This document shows positions 33,173-40,013 of a DNA stretch of 41,912 nt, piece after piece. Position 1 is the first letter of the stretch, and each line of letters starts with the position of its first letter. The translations under genes were made by a program, and so were the position numbers. The stretch covers positions 117,051 through 158,962 of the forward strand of contig JAQVIY010000002.1 of the NCBI GenBank assembly GCA_028695415.1, read 5' to 3'. Under the pieces are notes generated by a model. The model made no database searches, had not been told where the DNA came from, and saw only the letters and a program-made list of their open reading frames with translations. The stretch is from Minisyncoccota bacterium (lineage in GTDB: Bacteria; Patescibacteriota; Minisyncoccia; Phycocordibacterales; Phycocordibacteraceae).

Positions 33173-33433
33173 ATGCCTTGTGTATATATCTTGCGCTTTG
33201 CGAGTGGGAAGTTCTATATCGGTAGTACGACTGATGTGGGGCGTCGAATGCAGCAGCATGCTGATGGGCACACGCCAACGACAAAACGTTTCGGTCGTGG
33301 CCAGTTAGTCCTGACGCAGGAATATTCGACACTCGCGGACGCCCGTTCTGTCGAACACAAACTGAAAGCTCTCAAGAGACATGATTATATTGCGCAGATT
33401 GTGTCTGACGGTTACATTAAAATAGTTCCATAA
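33173..33433 (+). CDS. Small GIY-YIG endonuclease
   Basis: An 86-aa single-domain GIY-YIG nuclease (UPF0213-like size). The catalytic core reads VYILRFASGKFYIGSTTD near the N-terminus, followed by RRMQQHADG and a later Glu in ARSVEHKLKAL, the expected metal-ligand helix. No DNA-binding domain is attached. The stop codon ends exactly where the intact tRNA-Thr begins. Stand-alone members are common in Patescibacteria and their function is largely unknown. The position between a split and an intact tRNA-Thr suggests a role in the insertion. Confidence 0.93.
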   Translation: MPCVYILRFASGKFYIGSTTDVGRRMQQHADGHTPTTKRFGRGQLVLTQEYSTLADARSVEHKLKALKRHDYIAQIVSDGYIKIVP

Positions 33434-33506
33434 GCCGAAGTAGCTCAGTTGGTAGAGCAGCTCACTTGTAATGAGCAGGTCGTCGGTTCGATCCCGACCT
33501 TCGGCT
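33434..33506 (+). tRNA. tRNA-Thr (anticodon TGT)
   Basis: A 73-base cloverleaf can be drawn. The acceptor arm pairs GCCGAAG with CTTCGGC. The D-arm is GCTC/GAGC, the anticodon stem GCTCA/TGAGC encloses loop CTTGTAA with anticodon TGT at 33467-33469, and the T-arm carries the canonical GGTTCGATCCC. CCA is not encoded. The first 15 bases are repeated at 33079-33093. Confidence 0.97.
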
Positions 33507-33560
33507 CTGATTGGTCCTGAATTGCATATCGGTATTTACCTCGTGTTGGCAAAGACATGG

Positions 33561-33566
33561 TACACT
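33561..33566 (+). promoter_or_regulatory. -10 box (TACACT) of the HNH gene
   Basis: TACACT ends 7 nt before the ATG at 33574. Confidence 0.5.
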
Positions 33567-33573
33567 TTCTTGT

Positions 33574-33960
33574 ATGAAACAACGCGCTTGTGAAGCTTGC
33601 GGGGTGGCTCTTCTCAAAAGACATCAAGTTAGATTTTGTTCGAACAAATGCCAGTTTGATTATCAATTCAGCCTCTTCAAAGAGAAATGGCTTATAGGAG
33701 ATTTGAAAGTCGTTACCAAGAATATCTCACGCCATATAAAAAGATTTCTTTTAGAAAAATACGGAGAACGGTGTTCTTTGTGCGGCTGGAAAGAGATAAA
33801 TTTATCAACAGGAAATGTTCCGTTAGAAGTAGATCATATTGATGGAGATGCGACCAATAACTCAGCCGAGAACGTGAGACTTTTGTGCCCAAATTGCCAC
33901 GCTCTCACCCCTTCTTTTCGTAACCTAAACAAAGGTAAAGGGAGACCATGGAGAAAATAA
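33574..33960 (+). CDS. HNH endonuclease with N-terminal zinc knuckle
   Basis: A 128-aa protein. C6, C9, C22 and C26 form an N-terminal treble-clef or zinc ribbon (CEACG...CSNKC). The C-terminal half is an HNH nuclease: CSLCGW, then LEVDHIDGDATNNSAENVRLLCPNCHAL, with the catalytic D-H pair, the central Asn and the structural CxxC pairs intact. The gene is visibly more AT-rich than its neighbours, suggesting recent acquisition. It lies 67 bp after tRNA-Thr, a common integration site. It may be a homing-type nuclease; the target is unknown. Confidence 0.92.
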   Translation: MKQRACEACGVALLKRHQVRFCSNKCQFDYQFSLFKEKWLIGDLKVVTKNISRHIKRFLLEKYGERCSLCGWKEINLSTGNVPLEVDHIDGDATNNSAENVRLLCPNCHALTPSFRNLNKGKGRPWRK

Positions 33961-33962
33961 AA

Positions 33963-33987
33963 GAAGACCCGGGTAATCCAGGTCTTC
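33963..33987 (-). terminator. Terminator for the minus-strand gene at 33986
   Basis: GAAGACC and GGTCTTC form a 7-bp stem with an 11-nt loop. Read on the minus strand it is followed by TTTTATTTT. It overlaps the stop codon of the minus-strand gene. Confidence 0.6.
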
Positions 33988-34369
33988 AAGCTGCCTTCCG
34001 ATTGCTACGCTCTCTTTCGCGATCTTCGCGCTCCCACTCGCGTCGCATTTCTGCTTCTCGATCTTCGAGGTCACGCGGGCATTCTGGGTAGTGTTTTTTC
34101 TCCACCCATATCCTGGAGCGATGTTTTCTTCCGGGTGGTGGTTCTCGCCAATGATAGACATAAACACTTGCGTCATACATGTCACCTGGCGATATAGGAT
34201 CCTTACAGTAGGAGCATTCGTGGTATTGATAAGCTATCCTGCTGTAGCTACGCAAATGACGATCGTACTCTGAATAGGATTCGTCGTTTCCCGCGTGAAG
34301 GAAAACCCCAATCGAATACATCAAGCTGAAGTGGGTCGCCACTTCGCCGAGGACACGTTTGTCTGGCAT
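33986..34369 (-). CDS. Hypothetical protein with putative zinc-binding motif
   Basis: A 127-aa protein. Its central segment reads CSYCKDPISPGDMY, followed ~30 residues later by KKHYPECP, the spacing of a CxxC...HxxC zinc-binding module. The C-terminus is highly charged (RDLEDREAEMRREWERED). The ATG at 34369 is preferred: GGAG lies 7 nt upstream and TATAGT (34409-34414, minus strand) gives a promoter with a ~40-nt leader. A longer TTG-started frame overlaps that promoter. The family is not recognised. Confidence 0.65.
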   Translation of the reverse strand: MPDKRVLGEVATHFSLMYSIGVFLHAGNDESYSEYDRHLRSYSRIAYQYHECSYCKDPISPGDMYDASVYVYHWREPPPGRKHRSRIWVEKKHYPECPRDLEDREAEMRREWEREDRERERSNRKAA

Positions 34370-34438
34370 GTGGAGGCTCCTGTTGAAAGAATGGTCAAGT
34401 CTGGTTGGACTATACCACAACCCGAAACAACCAAAAAT

Positions 34439-35104
34439 CTAGCGGGCGCTGGTCGAGGTTGCAAGCGCTCCCTTAGGAAATTGCTTTTCGAGATCGGTAA
34501 GCGAGGTGAAGCCGTAGGAGTGCTTGCCGTTTATCACAAAGGCGGGGAGCGAACGCTCCACTTTATTGATAGCGATGAAGGTGCGGAGTGCGCCGAGGTC
34601 GAGATTATAGTCGAAGGAATAGACACGGAGTGTGGGGTAGGTGTCGCGCAGATAGGAGAGTGCATAGCCCGCTTTATCACAGTCGCTGCAGTCGCCCGCA
34701 TTGCTGTAGAAGTAGAGGACGGTCACCGGCTTCGTAGCGCAGGCGGCGGCGAGCTGGCGCGTGATGAGGTAGTCGCGGATCTCGAGCAGAGAATACTGCT
34801 GTTTGAGGCGGAGCACCTGCGGGTTGTCCGTACCGAGCTGGCCTTCAGTGTAGGAGAGGCGGCTCCCGAGGTCGGCGAGCTTGCCGATGAGCGTAGTCGA
34901 GGACGCGATGCTGTCGCACGGCGCGGTTTCAAGTAGGGAGAACTGCGTGTCGAGCGAAAGCGTATCGATCGATATCTGATCCTCGATGGTAGCGAGCTCG
35001 GCGATGCGCGAATTGTTCAGATAGTTCACGGCGTACACGACCGTTCCGATAATCGCGAGCGTAATCGCGAGGGCTATGAGCGTGTTGCGGACGAAGAGGG
35101 ACAT
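34439..35104 (-). CDS. Membrane-anchored thioredoxin-like protein
   Basis: A 221-aa protein with an N-terminal TM helix (residues ~8-28), a coiled linker (~30-118) and a thioredoxin-like domain from ~126. The redox motif is C139-S-D-C142 in YFYSNAGDCSDCDKAG, and the cis-Pro region is SLPAFVINGKHSYGF. The domain should face outside the membrane, where it could reduce or form disulfides in exported Cys-containing proteins such as the pilin or the 24722 protein. It follows the glycosyltransferase gene with a 10-nt gap and is probably in the same operon. Confidence 0.85.
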   Translation of the reverse strand: MSLFVRNTLIALAITLAIIGTVVYAVNYLNNSRIAELATIEDQISIDTLSLDTQFSLLETAPCDSIASSTTLIGKLADLGSRLSYTEGQLGTDNPQVLRLKQQYSLLEIRDYLITRQLAAACATKPVTVLYFYSNAGDCSDCDKAGYALSYLRDTYPTLRVYSFDYNLDLGALRTFIAINKVERSLPAFVINGKHSYGFTSLTDLEKQFPKGALATSTSAR

Positions 35105-35114
35105 GGATATTTTG

Positions 35115-36359
35115 TTAGCGCCACGTCGTGTGCGTGCCGAGCGCTACATCAGAGACCGACCGTATGAGCCAGAGGGGTGCGACGATTCCATACAGGAGCA
35201 TGTAGATGGCGACATTGACTGCGAGCGTGCCCGGCGTCCTGGAGAAATATTTTCCGACCGCCATCCAGGCGAGGATGCTCAAGGTGAGCATGAGCCCGAA
35301 GAGGGCGGTTGCGGTGATGGGCAGGTAGTACCAGGAGAGCGGGTGCCAGACCATCGTGTAGGAGAGCGGGGCCGCCTGCACGACCGAGAGAGCATGCAAG
35401 CTGTTCTTGACGAACTCGGTGAGGCTCATCGCGAATATCAGGATGCCTCCCGCGACAGAAACGAGACCTAGCGGGAGCATAAACATACCGAGCGCGGCGT
35501 TTTGTTTGGAGCCGAGTAGGTCGCGGTATTCGAAAAGCACGTTGCGCAGGAAGCCGGTCGTCCAGCGCACGCGCTGCTTGATAAGCCGAGGGAAGGTTGG
35601 CGGCCCCTTGGTGTAGACGCGCGCACGGACGGCATTGCCGATGCGGAGTCCCGCGCGTTGCATGCGCATCGCCATCTCCATATCCTCGGCGAGGTGAGCG
35701 TGCTTGAACAGCCCGATCGAGCCGAACAAGGAACGGCGGTAGAACGAGAAGGGCCCGGGCGTGACGTAGAGGCTGTTGATCGAGGCGAATGCGTGGCGGA
35801 GCGTGATCGCGAGCGTGTACTCTGCGTACTGCATCCGTTGGAGTAGGGTCTGCGGCTTGTGAATGGACATCGAGGCGGTGACTGCCATCATATCCGGTTC
35901 TCCAAACTCGGCGACGATCTCGCGGAGCGCATCGGGGGCGACGAAAGAATCAGCATCAAGGAAGCCGATGAACTCCGCGTCCTTCGCGTGTTCGATGCCG
36001 ATGTTCATCGCAGTGAACTTACCGCCGTTCTTCTTGTGAATCGCGGTGATCTGCGGGTGCGCGGAAAAGCGGTCAACGACGGCCCTGGTGCCGTCCGTCG
36101 AGCCGTCGTTTACGAGGATGAGCGAAAGCTTGTCGGCGGGGTACTCGAGCGCGAGAAGAGATTCGACAGTGCCGGCGATGGTGGTCTCTTCGTTCCAGAC
36201 CGGAACGATGATCGCCACCTTCGGCGTTTCTCCGGCAGGTGATGCGCTCCGTGCGAGACGGCTTTCGCGCGCGGGCTTCGAGAGGAAGGTCACGAGCAAG
36301 AACGACTCGAAAAAGAGCGCGATAAATATGAAGGGGTAGGTCACTGCTTCGAGGCTCAT
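35115..36359 (-). CDS. Membrane glycosyltransferase family 2 (processive, PgaC/BcsA-like)
   Basis: A 414-aa enzyme with one N-terminal TM, a cytoplasmic GT-A domain and three or four C-terminal TM helices. The GT2 motifs are IIVPVWNEE, VNDGSTDGT, the metal-binding DAD (D135-D137), the ED motif (E225-D226 in HLAEDMEM) and QRVRW (262-266). The last two are typical of processive synthases of hyaluronan, poly-GlcNAc or cellulose. The product cannot be named from sequence. The gene diverges from pheS with its own TAGAGT box (36369-36374) 9 nt before the ATG. Confidence 0.92.
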   Translation of the reverse strand: MSLEAVTYPFIFIALFFESFLLVTFLSKPARESRLARSASPAGETPKVAIIVPVWNEETTIAGTVESLLALEYPADKLSLILVNDGSTDGTRAVVDRFSAHPQITAIHKKNGGKFTAMNIGIEHAKDAEFIGFLDADSFVAPDALREIVAEFGEPDMMAVTASMSIHKPQTLLQRMQYAEYTLAITLRHAFASINSLYVTPGPFSFYRRSLFGSIGLFKHAHLAEDMEMAMRMQRAGLRIGNAVRARVYTKGPPTFPRLIKQRVRWTTGFLRNVLFEYRDLLGSKQNAALGMFMLPLGLVSVAGGILIFAMSLTEFVKNSLHALSVVQAAPLSYTMVWHPLSWYYLPITATALFGLMLTLSILAWMAVGKYFSRTPGTLAVNVAIYMLLYGIVAPLWLIRSVSDVALGTHTTWR

Positions 36360-36368
36360 TGTGGCCTA

Positions 36369-36402
36369 ACTCTACCACATTTCGCTCTTTTACTGCTATA
36401 TT
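36369..36402. promoter_or_regulatory. Divergent -10 boxes for the GT2 gene and pheS
   Basis: On the minus strand TAGAGT (36369-36374) lies 9 nt from the GT2 start. On the plus strand TATATT (36397-36402) lies 7 nt from the pheS ATG. Only 50 bp separate the two genes. Confidence 0.55.
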
Positions 36403-36409
36403 TGGAGTC

Positions 36410-37129
36410 ATGAACCAAGAGGGCCGTTTACACCCCATTACCATTGCTATTCGCGAGATGGCGGATATTTTCGGGCGCATAGGGTTCGGTATCGCCTATG
36501 GGCCGGAGCTTGAGACCGAGCACTATAACTTCGATGCGCTTAATTTGCCACCGGATCACCCCGCACGTTCGATGTGGGACACCTTTTGGGTGAAGACAAG
36601 GCCAGGGGAAGAGAAACTGGCATTGCGGCCGCATACGTCGCCAGTGCAGATTCACTGGCTCGAGAAACATGGTGCACCGACGCGGATCATCGCCCCAGGC
36701 AAGGTCTTCCGCAATGAGGCGACCGATGCGACCCACGAGGCGCAGTTCTATCAGCTCGAAGGACTCGCGGTTGGTGAGGACATCACGCTCGCGCACTTGA
36801 AGGGTACGCTCGAGGCCTTCTGCAAGGAATACTTTGGTACGGATGCGAAGATCCGGTTGCGCCCGAGCTATTTCCCGTTCACCGAGCCGTCAGTCGAGGT
36901 GGATGTGTGGTTTCCGGCACAACAGAAATGGCTCGAGGTCATGGGAGCGGGTATGGTGCACCCGAACGTGCTCAAGAACGCCGGTGTCGACGCGACGAAG
37001 TATCAAGGCTTCGCATTCGGACTCGGCGTCGAACGGTTTGTGATGATCAAGTACGGCATTCCTGATGTGCGTCTTTTCCACTCGGGCGATGTCCGTTTCA
37101 ATTATGCGTTTGACGAAAAGAAGATATGA
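36410..37129 (+). CDS. pheS: Phenylalanyl-tRNA synthetase alpha subunit (short form)
   Basis: A 239-aa PheS. The class II catalytic core is intact: motif 1 region GRLHPITIAIREMADIFGRIGF, motif 2 GKVFRNEATDATHEAQFYQLEG, RPSYFPFTEPSVEVDV, and motif 3 GFAFGLGVERFVMIKYGI. The N-terminal coiled-coil arm that binds tRNA in ordinary bacterial PheS (about 330 aa) is missing. It overlaps pheT by 4 nt (ATGA), so the two are translationally coupled. Confidence 0.97.
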   Translation: MNQEGRLHPITIAIREMADIFGRIGFGIAYGPELETEHYNFDALNLPPDHPARSMWDTFWVKTRPGEEKLALRPHTSPVQIHWLEKHGAPTRIIAPGKVFRNEATDATHEAQFYQLEGLAVGEDITLAHLKGTLEAFCKEYFGTDAKIRLRPSYFPFTEPSVEVDVWFPAQQKWLEVMGAGMVHPNVLKNAGVDATKYQGFAFGLGVERFVMIKYGIPDVRLFHSGDVRFNYAFDEKKI

Positions 37130-38901
37130 AAATCTCCCGCTCCTGGCTGCAGAAATATTTTGAGAAGCCGTTGCCGAGCACGGAGGCGATAAGCGATGCC
37201 TTTACCTTTCATGCGTTTGAGATAGAAGAGACGGACGGGGATATGCTCGATGTAAAAGTTTTGCCAAATCGTGCGGCAGACTGCCTCTGTCATCGCGGAC
37301 TCGCGAAGGAGCTTTCGGCAATTCTCGACCTCCCGCTCGCGCGCGACCCTCTCCGCGACCCTCTTCCAAATAATCTGTCCAACACCGAGCGTTTGACCGT
37401 CGAGATAGAGGATCCGAAGAAGTGCCTGCGGTATATGGGTGCTGTCGTAAAGGGAGTGAAGGTCGCTCCGTCGCCAGAGTGGCTTCGCGAAGCGCTCGAG
37501 GCGGTGGGGCAACGCTCAATAAACAACGTCGTGGATGCGACGAACTACGTGATGCTCAACATTGGCCAGCCGCTCCACGCGTTTGATGCCGCGAAACTCG
37601 CGCAAAAAGATGGGGCGTATGCGATAGGCATACGAAGTGCGAAAGAGGGAGAGAAGATAACTCTGCTCTCGGGAGAAGAACACGAGCTCTCGAAAGCCGT
37701 ACCGCTCATTACTGATGCAAACGCCGACACGCCCATCGCGCTTGCCGGCATAAAGGGTGGCAAGGCAGCCGAGCTCACGAGCGACACGACCGACATTATC
37801 GTCGAATCCGCGAACTTTGACGGTACGGTGACGCGCCGCGCGGCGCAGGCGCTCCGGCTCTTTACTGACGCCTCGCTTCGCTTCCAGAATCGTCCGTCGC
37901 CGGAGCTCGCGGCGTACGGGATGCGCGATGTCCTCGCGCTTATCGTAGACCTCGCGGGAGGAGAAGTAGCGAGCGTCACGGATGCGTATCCGGTACGACC
38001 GCAGGTCGCACCGGTCTCGGTCACGCACGCTCAGATAGATGGACTCCTCGGTTCAAAGTATTCTGTGGCAGAAATAGAAGAGGTATTTCGTCGTCTCGGG
38101 TTCGACACGAGCGTCGCGCAAGATGTGTTCACGGTCACGCCGCCGTTCGAACGCACCGACCTCGTTATTCCTGAAGATCTGGTCGAGGAAGTGGGGCGTA
38201 TCATCGGCTACGAAAACATTGCTTCGGAAGAGCTCCTAGCACTTCAAACTGCTCCCGACCAGGCGCGGTATCGCGGCATTGAACGCATAAAAGATTTTCT
38301 TGTTGAGCGCGGCTTCACCGAAGTTTCGACGCAATCGTTCGCTACGAAAGGCGATGTGGTACTCGCAAACCCGCTCGATAAGGCGAAGCCCGCGCTCCGG
38401 ACTTCGCTTGATGAGAATATGAAAGACGCGTTTCTTCGCGCGAAGTATGTCGCACCGCTCGTCCTCGCACCAAACGAGAAGCCGAAGCTCTTTGAGATAG
38501 GGACGGTGTTTACCAAAGACGGCGAGCATCTCGAAATAAAGACATCCGAACCGGTACCCGACCTGGGAGAAATACAGGACGCTCCCGACTACGTCCCTGC
38601 ACCGTACACACTCGGCGCGTACAAGCCCTTCTCTATCTATCCATTCATCACGCGCGACATTGCCTTCTGGACCTCCGCCAGCACTGATGTGGAACAGGCC
38701 ATGTCCCACATCAAAGAGCATGCGGGAGAACTCTTGGTGCGCCTTGACCAATTCGATCGATTTGAAAAAGAGGGGAGAGTCTCGTATGCGTTCCGGCTCG
38801 TGTTCCAATCTATGGAACGCACACTCACGGATGAGGAAGTAAACAGTGTAATGGACAAGGTCTATGAGGCGATAAAAGAGACCGGTTCTGAGATTCGCTG
38901 A
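37126..38901 (+). CDS. pheT: Phenylalanyl-tRNA synthetase beta subunit (short form)
   Basis: A 591-aa PheT, well below the usual ~800 residues. The N-terminal EMAP/OB-fold tRNA-binding insertion is absent. The B3/B4 editing region (RSINNVVDATNYVMLNIGQPLHAFDA), the B5 domain and the synthetase-like core are present, and the C-terminal FDX-ACB domain ends the chain (RLVFQSMERTLTDEEVN). The alpha2-beta2 enzyme charges tRNA-Phe. Confidence 0.96.
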   Translation: MKISRSWLQKYFEKPLPSTEAISDAFTFHAFEIEETDGDMLDVKVLPNRAADCLCHRGLAKELSAILDLPLARDPLRDPLPNNLSNTERLTVEIEDPKKCLRYMGAVVKGVKVAPSPEWLREALEAVGQRSINNVVDATNYVMLNIGQPLHAFDAAKLAQKDGAYAIGIRSAKEGEKITLLSGEEHELSKAVPLITDANADTPIALAGIKGGKAAELTSDTTDIIVESANFDGTVTRRAAQALRLFTDASLRFQNRPSPELAAYGMRDVLALIVDLAGGEVASVTDAYPVRPQVAPVSVTHAQIDGLLGSKYSVAEIEEVFRRLGFDTSVAQDVFTVTPPFERTDLVIPEDLVEEVGRIIGYENIASEELLALQTAPDQARYRGIERIKDFLVERGFTEVSTQSFATKGDVVLANPLDKAKPALRTSLDENMKDAFLRAKYVAPLVLAPNEKPKLFEIGTVFTKDGEHLEIKTSEPVPDLGEIQDAPDYVPAPYTLGAYKPFSIYPFITRDIAFWTSASTDVEQAMSHIKEHAGELLVRLDQFDRFEKEGRVSYAFRLVFQSMERTLTDEEVNSVMDKVYEAIKETGSEIR

Positions 38902-38920
38902 TAGGGAATATAAAACAAAA

Positions 38921-38953
38921 GCCGCCCGAGAAGCGACGGCTTCTGCGGGCGGC
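38921..38953 (-). terminator. Terminator of the 47-aa gene, copy 1
   Basis: A GC-rich stem of ~14 bp (GCCGCCCG-AGAAGC with one bulge) and a GACG loop is followed on the minus strand by TTTTGTTTT. Confidence 0.85.
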
Positions 38954-38959
38954 TGCGGA

Positions 38960-39103
38960 TCAGGGCAGAGGGAATCCTTCGTGGGCCCAGAGCGCAAAGC
39001 AAAACGTGCCGAGGAGAATGGAGAAACCAATCAACTGGGCAAGCCCTGGGTGGCGGTCGAAGAAAGACTCCTTCGGGAACTTTACGGACAGTGCTGCGGG
39101 CAT
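38960..39103 (-). CDS. 47-aa single-pass membrane protein, copy 1
   Basis: The frame starts MPAALSVKFPKESFFDRHPG, passes through one hydrophobic helix (LAQLIGFSILLGTFCFALW) and ends EGFPLP. It has an ideal AAGGAG Shine-Dalgarno 6 nt before the ATG, unlike most genes here, and stops just before a strong terminator. A longer frame in another register crosses the same DNA but lacks a ribosome site. The product has no recognised family. The consensus promoter suggests strong expression. Confidence 0.8.
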   Translation of the reverse strand: MPAALSVKFPKESFFDRHPGLAQLIGFSILLGTFCFALWAHEGFPLP

Positions 39104-39143
39104 AGCGGTCTCCTTGGGTTTCAGGCGTAATTACCTGCATAGC

Positions 39144-39172
39144 AGTATACACATATATATTATTTCTGTCAA
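39144..39172 (-). promoter_or_regulatory. Consensus promoter of the 47-aa gene, copy 1
   Basis: On the minus strand a perfect TTGACA (39167-39172) and TATACT (39144-39149) are separated by exactly 17 bp. This is the strongest promoter visible in the window. Confidence 0.9.
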
Positions 39173-39233
39173 CACCTCCGTAATGGTTCAATAGCTTGTG
39201 AACACCCCCCGAAGGCACCAAACACCCACTAGC

Positions 39234-39270
39234 ATAAACTTATTCCTACGACCGTAGAAATAAGGTTTAT
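39234..39270. promoter_or_regulatory. Near-palindrome downstream of the PaaX/Cas2-like gene
   Basis: The arms read ATAAACTTATTCCTACG and CGTAGAAATAAGGTTTAT, an imperfect inverted repeat with a 1-nt indel. It shares the CGTAGAAATAAGGTT word with the palindrome at 39881-39925 on the other side of the gene. Confidence 0.7.
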
Positions 39271-39283
39271 TGGACGGGGAGTG

Positions 39284-39886
39284 TCATTGGGAGATACCGA
39301 CCTTGAAGTGTTTGCGGAGAGTCATATCGGGTTGGAGACCCTGGGCTGTAAAGTAGAATAGCTCGTCACCTTTACTCGCGAGGTGGTTCTTCAGTATCTC
39401 GATGAACTCGTCACAAGGGTAGGGGTGCACCCACACGCTGTGCTGGAGCCGAACGAAGCCGACGCCCTCAAGTAGGAGACGTAATTCGTCGCGGCGCTTA
39501 CGTTGTTTCTCCTTGATGTCGAAGGCGACCATGCGCCACTTGCCGTCCCAGAAGGCGGGTTCCGGTATCTGATATTCGTTAGCGAGTATCCTCTCTACTG
39601 CATCGACTCCGGCCGCCGAAAGCTCAATGGATCCATCAGGACCAATCAAAATCAGACCCTTGCTCTTGAGTCGCGCGAGAGCTTGTTTGACGCGTGCGTT
39701 TGTGCGGGCGCGTTCTTGGCGGGGTCGGTCGAGATACTTGAAGAGGCTAGCCATCTTGGGCGCGACGAGTGCGACCCCGATCACTCCTGTGACCGCGAGC
39801 GTACGGAGCACGATCGTCTGGATAGGCACCCGCATCGCGCGCGGGTTCCCCGACCTCTTCACTCCCAATCCTCCCACTTTCCGCAT
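39284..39886 (-). CDS. PaaX-like regulator with Cas2-like domain
   Basis: A 200-aa protein. Residues ~22-95 include a hydrophobic helix and a winged-HTH-like segment (ARTNARVKQALARLKSKGLI followed by a beta hairpin). Residues ~115-183 form a ferredoxin-like Cas2/PaaX-C fold: WRMVAFDIKEKQRKRRDELR, then GFVRLQHSVWVHPY. Annotators often call such proteins Cas2, but there is no cas1 or CRISPR array here, and the HTH fusion matches PaaX-type repressors. The ATG lies inside a palindrome that also covers the TAAAAT -10 box (39893-39898), so autoregulation is likely. The gene is bracketed by two related palindromes and, further out, by the 280-bp direct repeats. Confidence 0.85.
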   Translation of the reverse strand: MRKVGGLGVKRSGNPRAMRVPIQTIVLRTLAVTGVIGVALVAPKMASLFKYLDRPRQERARTNARVKQALARLKSKGLILIGPDGSIELSAAGVDAVERILANEYQIPEPAFWDGKWRMVAFDIKEKQRKRRDELRLLLEGVGFVRLQHSVWVHPYPCDEFIEILKNHLASKGDELFYFTAQGLQPDMTLRKHFKVGISQ

Positions 39887-39925
39887 AACCTTATTTTACA
39901 CGGTCGTAGAAATAAGGTTATGCGG
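39881..39925. promoter_or_regulatory. Inverted repeat covering promoter and start of the PaaX/Cas2-like gene
   Basis: CCGCATAACCTTATTT (39881-39896) and its exact reverse complement (39910-39925) flank a 13-bp loop. The left arm contains the start codon and most of the -10 box. It is a candidate operator sharing core words with 39234-39270. Confidence 0.8.
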
Positions 39926-39974
39926 TTACGAGGATAAGGAGGGGGAAGGGGGAGAGAGGATAAACAAAACAAAA

Positions 39975-40007
39975 GCCGCCCGAGAAGCGACGGCTTCTGC
40001 GGGCGGC
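39975..40007 (-). terminator. Terminator of the 47-aa gene, copy 2
   Basis: Same hairpin and T-run as 38921-38953. Confidence 0.85.
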
Positions 40008-40013
40008 TGCGGA

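Larger units (their letters stand above)
33094..33448 (+). mobile_element. Putative 355-bp GIY-YIG element inserted in tRNA-Thr
   Basis: The interval starts with the double hairpin, contains the GIY-YIG nuclease gene and ends with a second copy of the 15-bp tRNA 5' end. Removing it would join 33079-33093 to 33449 and restore one intact tRNA-Thr. This is the logic of elements that integrate in a tRNA gene and bring a replacement for the displaced part. The interpretation is inferred from the repeats and gene content. Confidence 0.6.
38912..39191. repeat. 280-bp direct repeat, copy 1 (partner at 39966-40245)
   Basis: The two copies lie exactly 1054 bp apart. The only difference I see is in the leader (GCATAGCAG against GCATAACAG). 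The repeat is a whole transcription unit on the minus strand: promoter, leader, 47-codon gene and terminator. Weaker similarity continues a little beyond the right edge. Confidence 0.93.

Noticed and set aside
33079-33506. tRNA interrupted by a group I intron with a homing endonuclease
   Set aside because: The downstream tRNA is complete including its 5' end, so no splicing is needed, and no group I core is evident between the repeats.
37126-38901. pheT as a truncated pseudogene
   Set aside because: The frame is intact from the conserved start to the FDX-ACB domain and overlaps pheS in the usual way. The shortness reflects domain loss typical of reduced genomes.
38862-39221. 119-aa minus-strand frame over the 280-bp repeat, and the matching long frame at 39859-40773
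   Set aside because: They run through the terminator and antisense to pheT or gyrB and have no ribosome site. The 47-aa frame has an ideal Shine-Dalgarno and stops before the terminator.
39284-39886. Cas2 of a CRISPR system
   Set aside because: The C-terminal fold is Cas2-like, but the protein has an N-terminal HTH and hydrophobic helix, there is no cas1 or other cas gene, and no repeat-spacer array is present. PaaX-like regulator fits better.
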